Shown one piece after another: positions 5,964 to 7,453 of a stretch of DNA of 7,453 bases. Location of the stretch: NCBI GenBank assembly GCA_050694275.1, contig JBOGXF010000083.1:1-7453 (forward strand), read 5' to 3'. The stretch comes from JBOGXF01 sp050694275 (GTDB lineage: Bacteria > Actinomycetota > CADDZG01 > WHSQ01). The position numbers and the translations under genes are program-made. The notes under the pieces were generated by a model, which saw only the letters and a program-made list of their open reading frames with translations, did not search any database and was not told the DNA's origin. Within the stretch, counting starts at the first letter, position 1; every line of letters begins with the position of its first letter.

Positions 5964-6121
5964 ACCGCCTGCGAGGTGGCCGCGGGAGTGACTTTCTGTT
6001 CGGGGGCCCGGGCCGGGACCATCTGAGGGGTTGCCCAGGGGACGACAAGCTCGACGGCGGGCCGCGCAAGGACTTCTGCAGACCCGGGCGGGGCAAAGAC
6101 GAGACGACGAGGTGTGAGTAG
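5960..6121 (+). pseudogene. RTX-B: 3' remnant of a second RTX calcium-binding protein gene
   Basis: From 5963 to the TAG at 6119-6121 the plus strand encodes 52 residues: ADRLRGGRGSDFLFGG, GRDHLRGCPGDDKLDGG, then KDFCRPGRGKDETTRCE. The ending parallels the RTX protease C-terminus (DKLDGGPQRDICRPGRGRDAMTRCE pattern), including the two terminal Cys residues. There is no start codon or upstream domain, because the sequence begins at the junction with the antisense kinase fragment HK-B. One repeat has Cys for the usual Arg/Gly (GCPGDD), which may reflect drift. It lies 43 bases from the stop of the intact kinase gene, mirroring the protease/HK-A arrangement. Confidence 0.83.
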
Positions 6122-6164
6122 GGAGCCGTTGATCGTTAGCTCTCTCTACGGTCCGAACGCGAAC

Positions 6165-7403
6165 TCAGGCGATCGGGAGCGTGTAGGAGAACGTCGCGCC
6201 CTCGCCCGGGGAACTCTCGACCCAGATGCTGCCCCCCTGCGCCTCGACCATCTGTTTGCACATGTACAGGCCGAGCCCGGTCCCCTCGTGGCTCCTGCCG
6301 TTCTCGAGACGCCCGAACTTGTGAAACAGCCTGGAGATGTCATCGTCGCTCAATCCCGGGCCCCGGTCGCGCACCGACACTCGCAGCATCCCCTGATCGC
6401 GCGCGATCTCTATCTCGACGGCTTCGTCCTTGGGGGAGAACTTGAGCGCGTTGGACAACAGGTTGGCGAGGATCTGCCAGTTACGGCGCTCGTCGCCGAG
6501 GGCGAGCGGCAGCGACTCCTCGTGGGTGAGGGTGACGCGATCGAGCCGGTCGCCGGCAACGGTCTCGATGACCGAGCCCGCCGGCGCCCCGAGATCCAAC
6601 GGCTTTATCTCGTAGGAGAACTGCCCCGACTCGAGCTGGGCGAGCTGGAGCGCGTTGTCGATGAACAGGCGCAGGTTCTGCGCGGCTCGCCGGACGGTGC
6701 CGACGAGCCTCACCTTCTCGGCCTCATCGAGGTCGTCCCACCTGGAGTGCAGGGCTTCGGCGTATCCCGCGATGACCGCGGTCGGCGAGCGCATGTCGTG
6801 CGCGACCATCCCGAGGAAGTCGGTCTTGGCGCGATCGAGCTCTTCGAGCTTGCGGATGGTGTGCTTCTGACGTTCGAACTCGAGGATATTGCGCACCGCC
6901 TGCGCGACCGCGACGCCGACCGCGGACAGCAGTTGCATGACCTTGGGGGTGGGGATCTCGGGCTCGGCGAATCCGACGCTGATGACCGCCACGACCTCGC
7001 CCTCGTGTGCGAGGGGCAGCGCGATGTAGGAGTTGACTTCGGGGTGGAGCGGGAACTCATCGAATTGAGGCGCGGCCCGGGCCCCTTCGATCACGACGGG
7101 GTCTCCGGTCGAGGCCGCAACCTCGAAGGGGGTTCCTGTCAGCGGATGCTCCGCTGCCTGGGGTTGGGCGTGAGGGGGATCGGTCGAGAACAGCTGCCGG
7201 CAGCGATCGCCCTCGATGGCGACGCTGAGGTGCTCGAAGCTGATGACCTCGCGCAGGACCTCGGCGAGGGACTTCAGTGACGGCGCGGCCTCGAGGTGCG
7301 CCGAGACCGCGGCCCGGGCCGCCTCGGCGATGCGTTCGCCCAACTCGTTGTTCGCAGCCATCGATCGGAATCTCCGTCTCAGTGCAAATGCTGTGCTTGC
7401 CAT
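6165..7403 (-). CDS. HK-C: soluble GAF-HisKA-HATPase sensor histidine kinase
   Basis: This 412-aa kinase has no membrane segment or signal peptide, so it is cytosolic. Residues about 45-175 form a GAF-like sensor domain (YIALPLAHEGEVVAVISVGF). They are followed by a coiled linker (about 174-192) and the HisKA domain, with phosphoacceptor His202 in DFLGMVAHDMRSP. The HATPase_c domain carries the N box (Asn314, Asn318), G1 (Asp346-Arg-Gly-Pro-Gly), F box (LFHKF) and G2 (GTGLGLY, 374-380). All catalytic motifs are intact. The ATG at 7401-7403 is supported by AAGGAGG nine bases upstream on the minus strand. No response regulator adjoins it in the window, so it may be an orphan or have its partner beyond 7453. 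It converges on the RTX-B remnant, and two diverged fragments of paralogues lie nearby, implying that this kinase family has multiplied in the genome. Confidence 0.93.
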   Translation of the reverse strand: MASTAFALRRRFRSMAANNELGERIAEAARAAVSAHLEAAPSLKSLAEVLREVISFEHLSVAIEGDRCRQLFSTDPPHAQPQAAEHPLTGTPFEVAASTGDPVVIEGARAAPQFDEFPLHPEVNSYIALPLAHEGEVVAVISVGFAEPEIPTPKVMQLLSAVGVAVAQAVRNILEFERQKHTIRKLEELDRAKTDFLGMVAHDMRSPTAVIAGYAEALHSRWDDLDEAEKVRLVGTVRRAAQNLRLFIDNALQLAQLESGQFSYEIKPLDLGAPAGSVIETVAGDRLDRVTLTHEESLPLALGDERRNWQILANLLSNALKFSPKDEAVEIEIARDQGMLRVSVRDRGPGLSDDDISRLFHKFGRLENGRSHEGTGLGLYMCKQMVEAQGGSIWVESSPGEGATFSYTLPIA

Positions 7404-7410
7404 CTCTTTC

Positions 7411-7421
7411 TGCCTCCTTTT
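7411..7421 (-). promoter_or_regulatory. Strong ribosome binding site of the HK-C kinase gene
   Basis: On the minus strand AAAAGGAGG is followed by nine bases and the ATG at 7403, a near-perfect Shine-Dalgarno match. It fixes the kinase start over the internal ATG at residue 15. Confidence 0.75.
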
Positions 7422-7453
7422 CGGGGAGAACGGGGCCGACGGGAACTTTGTCC

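Noticed and set aside
6122..6164. Bidirectional terminator between the RTX-B stop and the kinase stop
   Set aside because: No stable hairpin with a T run on either strand could be drawn; the same holds for the gaps at 4566-4587 and 1641-1649.
6114..7280. Long plus-strand open frame of 388 codons opposite the kinase gene
   Set aside because: It is the antisense shadow of the intact histidine kinase. Its product has no recognisable domain, while the minus strand carries every kinase motif and a strong ribosome binding site.

Overview
The window reads as chromosomal DNA of a high-GC Gram-positive bacterium, most likely an uncultured member of the Actinomycetota. This is inferred from three things: the GC-rich third codon positions, a long TPR-rich protein tail of the kind fused to actinobacterial nucleotide cyclases/AAA ATPases, and a secreted protein ending in actinobacterial-style calcium-binding RTX repeats with a terminal Cys pair. 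No rRNA, tRNA, CRISPR array, transposase or integrase is visible.

Layout. (1) 1-1640 (+): C-terminal part of a large TPR protein. It enters from outside the window and carries an apparent one-base frameshift near 141-160. (2) 1650-1835 (-): a convergent 61-aa Cys/His-containing small protein. (3) 1836-2060: a regulatory stretch with two inverted repeats, a candidate promoter and a structured leader. The leader carries, in the right order, several of the sequence blocks of the c-di-GMP-I (GEMM) riboswitch. (4) 2061-4565 (+): an 834-aa secreted subtilisin-like serine protease with an N-terminal PPC-like domain, a Ser/Pro linker, an Ig-like domain and RTX repeats. (5) 4588-6121: a rearranged zone. 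It holds a 5'-truncated histidine kinase fragment (HK-A), a HTH antitoxin plus PIN toxin pair (VapBC-like), a second short kinase fragment (HK-B), and the last 52 codons of a second RTX protein fused head-on to HK-B. (6) 6165-7403 (-): an intact 412-aa soluble GAF-HisKA-HATPase sensor kinase (HK-C), convergent with the truncated RTX remnant.

The main structural point is that the arrangement 'RTX protein 3' end, short gap, opposing histidine kinase 3' end' occurs twice (about 4190-4932 and 5963-6512), with clearly related but diverged sequences. This suggests that the secreted RTX protein and the kinase formed a module that was duplicated and then partly deleted, with a toxin-antitoxin pair now sitting between the remnants. 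No response regulator lies in the window, so the kinase's target is unknown. The possible riboswitch would put the exported protease under second-messenger control. That is plausible from the sequence blocks but unproven, because some ligand-contact positions do not match the canonical class.
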